50,962 nt of DNA from Chloroflexi bacterium RBG_13_51_36 (GTDB lineage Bacteria > Chloroflexota > Dehalococcoidia > GIF9 > AB-539-J10). Where the stretch lies: contig MGMS01000029.1 in the NCBI GenBank assembly GCA_001796515.1, forward strand, positions 39,064-90,025, given 5' to 3'. The notes under the pieces were generated by a model. It had not been told where the DNA came from. It saw nothing but the letters and a program-made list of their open reading frames with translations, and did no database searches. The translations under genes were made by a program, and so were the position numbers. Within the stretch, counting starts at the first letter, position 1. Each line of letters begins with the position of its first letter. Of the stretch, positions 50,654-50,962 are shown piece after piece.

Positions 50654-50962
50654 TCAAGACACCAGTTTGTCAAGGCGGTTGAAGTTGTGCCAGGAGTCTA
50701 CCCAGCGGACGGTACCAGAGCGGCAGCGCATTGCTAGAGACTGAGTCTGTGCCCCGCCGGCAAAGTAGCGTACCCCTTTCAGCAATTCGCCACTACTGAC
50801 CCCGGTGGCGGCAAAAAACACATCGTCACTATCTATCAGGTCCTCTGTCTTGTATACTTTATCAACGTCAACTCCCGCGGCTATGGCGGCCTTTCTTTCG
50901 CTGTCATCGCGGGGCCAACCCTTACATTGAATACCGCCCCCAATGCAGTGTATCGCCGCAGC
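50654..50962 (-). CDS. glpX: Class II fructose-1,6-bisphosphatase, C-terminal part (start outside window)
   Basis: The minus-strand frame, open to the window edge, reads AAAIHCIGGGIQCKGWPRDD, then KVYKTEDLIDSDDVFFAATG, VSSGELLKGVRYF, GGAQTQSLAMRCRSGTVRW and ends in TGA at 50656-50654. These are the conserved C-terminal blocks of GlpX, where AATG followed by DGELLKGV-type sequence is diagnostic. 102 residues are visible. The enzyme hydrolyses fructose-1,6-bisphosphate in gluconeogenesis. Confidence 0.88.
   Translation of the reverse strand, partial: AAAIHCIGGGIQCKGWPRDDSERKAAIAAGVDVDKVYKTEDLIDSDDVFFAATGVSSGELLKGVRYFAGGAQTQSLAMRCRSGTVRWVDSWHNFNRLDKLVS

Overview
The window looks like part of an anaerobic bacterial chromosome, most likely Chloroflexota (Dehalococcoidia-like). 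This is inferred from gene content: citramalate-based isoleucine synthesis, a bacterial STT3-type oligosaccharyltransferase, a long RmlA, a 46-residue CxxC zinc-ribbon protein and no LPS-core genes. No rRNA or marker gene in the window proves the affiliation. Coding is dense, with many 4-nt ATGA/GTGA overlaps and both strands in use.

Layout. (1) 1-9060: housekeeping genes: the end of a YhaN/SbcC-like ATPase, an alkyltransferase, a truncated methyltransferase-like membrane protein, a VOC/zinc-ribbon protein, leuB-cimA, two methyltransferases, an alpha/beta hydrolase and a rhomboid protease. (2) 9100-15823: an STT3 oligosaccharyltransferase and a complete dTDP-L-rhamnose set (rmlA, rmlC, rmlB, rmlD) interrupted by a four-helix-bundle (S23-type) gene. 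(3) 16034-23059: a small DNA-associated-type gene, then a rightward run of a small membrane protein, a methyltransferase and two sulfatase/phosphotransferase-like membrane enzymes, with the 3' relic of a second methyltransferase between them. (4) 23085-37020, leftward: a surface-glycan locus with all four GDP-D-glycero-D-manno-heptose genes (gmhA, hddA, gmhB, hddC), sugar dehydratase/oxidoreductases, methyltransferases, a double-domain glycosyltransferase and a Wzm/Wzt-type ABC exporter. The gmhB frame is fused to a transaldolase. (5) 37078-41769: a recombined stretch with an ABC-ATPase relic, three toxin-antitoxin modules (HepT/MntA, RelE/ParE type, MazEF) and two GT2 glycosyltransferases. 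(6) 41887-49380, leftward: a polyprenyl-phosphate-type GT2, a second four-helix-bundle gene, glmS, tyrosine phenol-lyase, a GlmU-like transferase and glmM. (7) 49508-50962: a COG2426 membrane protein, a CxxC zinc-ribbon protein and the C-terminus of class II fructose-1,6-bisphosphatase.

How the genes fit: rhamnose, heptose and amino-sugar nucleotides feed several glycosyltransferases. The ABC transporter probably exports the lipid-linked chain, and STT3 may transfer a glycan to protein. The membrane sulfatase-like enzymes may add phosphate or phospho-alcohol groups. The product is probably an S-layer or cell-surface glycan.

Most unusual: two unrelated-looking four-helix-bundle genes each sit between inverted arrays of short tandem repeats (7-bp units at one, 9-bp units at the other). 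Related arrays have entered coding sequence in frame (rmlB; the start of a GT2 gene). This suggests a small repeat-bounded cassette. Other points are the GmhB-transaldolase fusion with a ribosome-binding site kept at the seam, two 3'-end gene relics left by tandem duplication, and a dispersed palindromic repeat in four copies.
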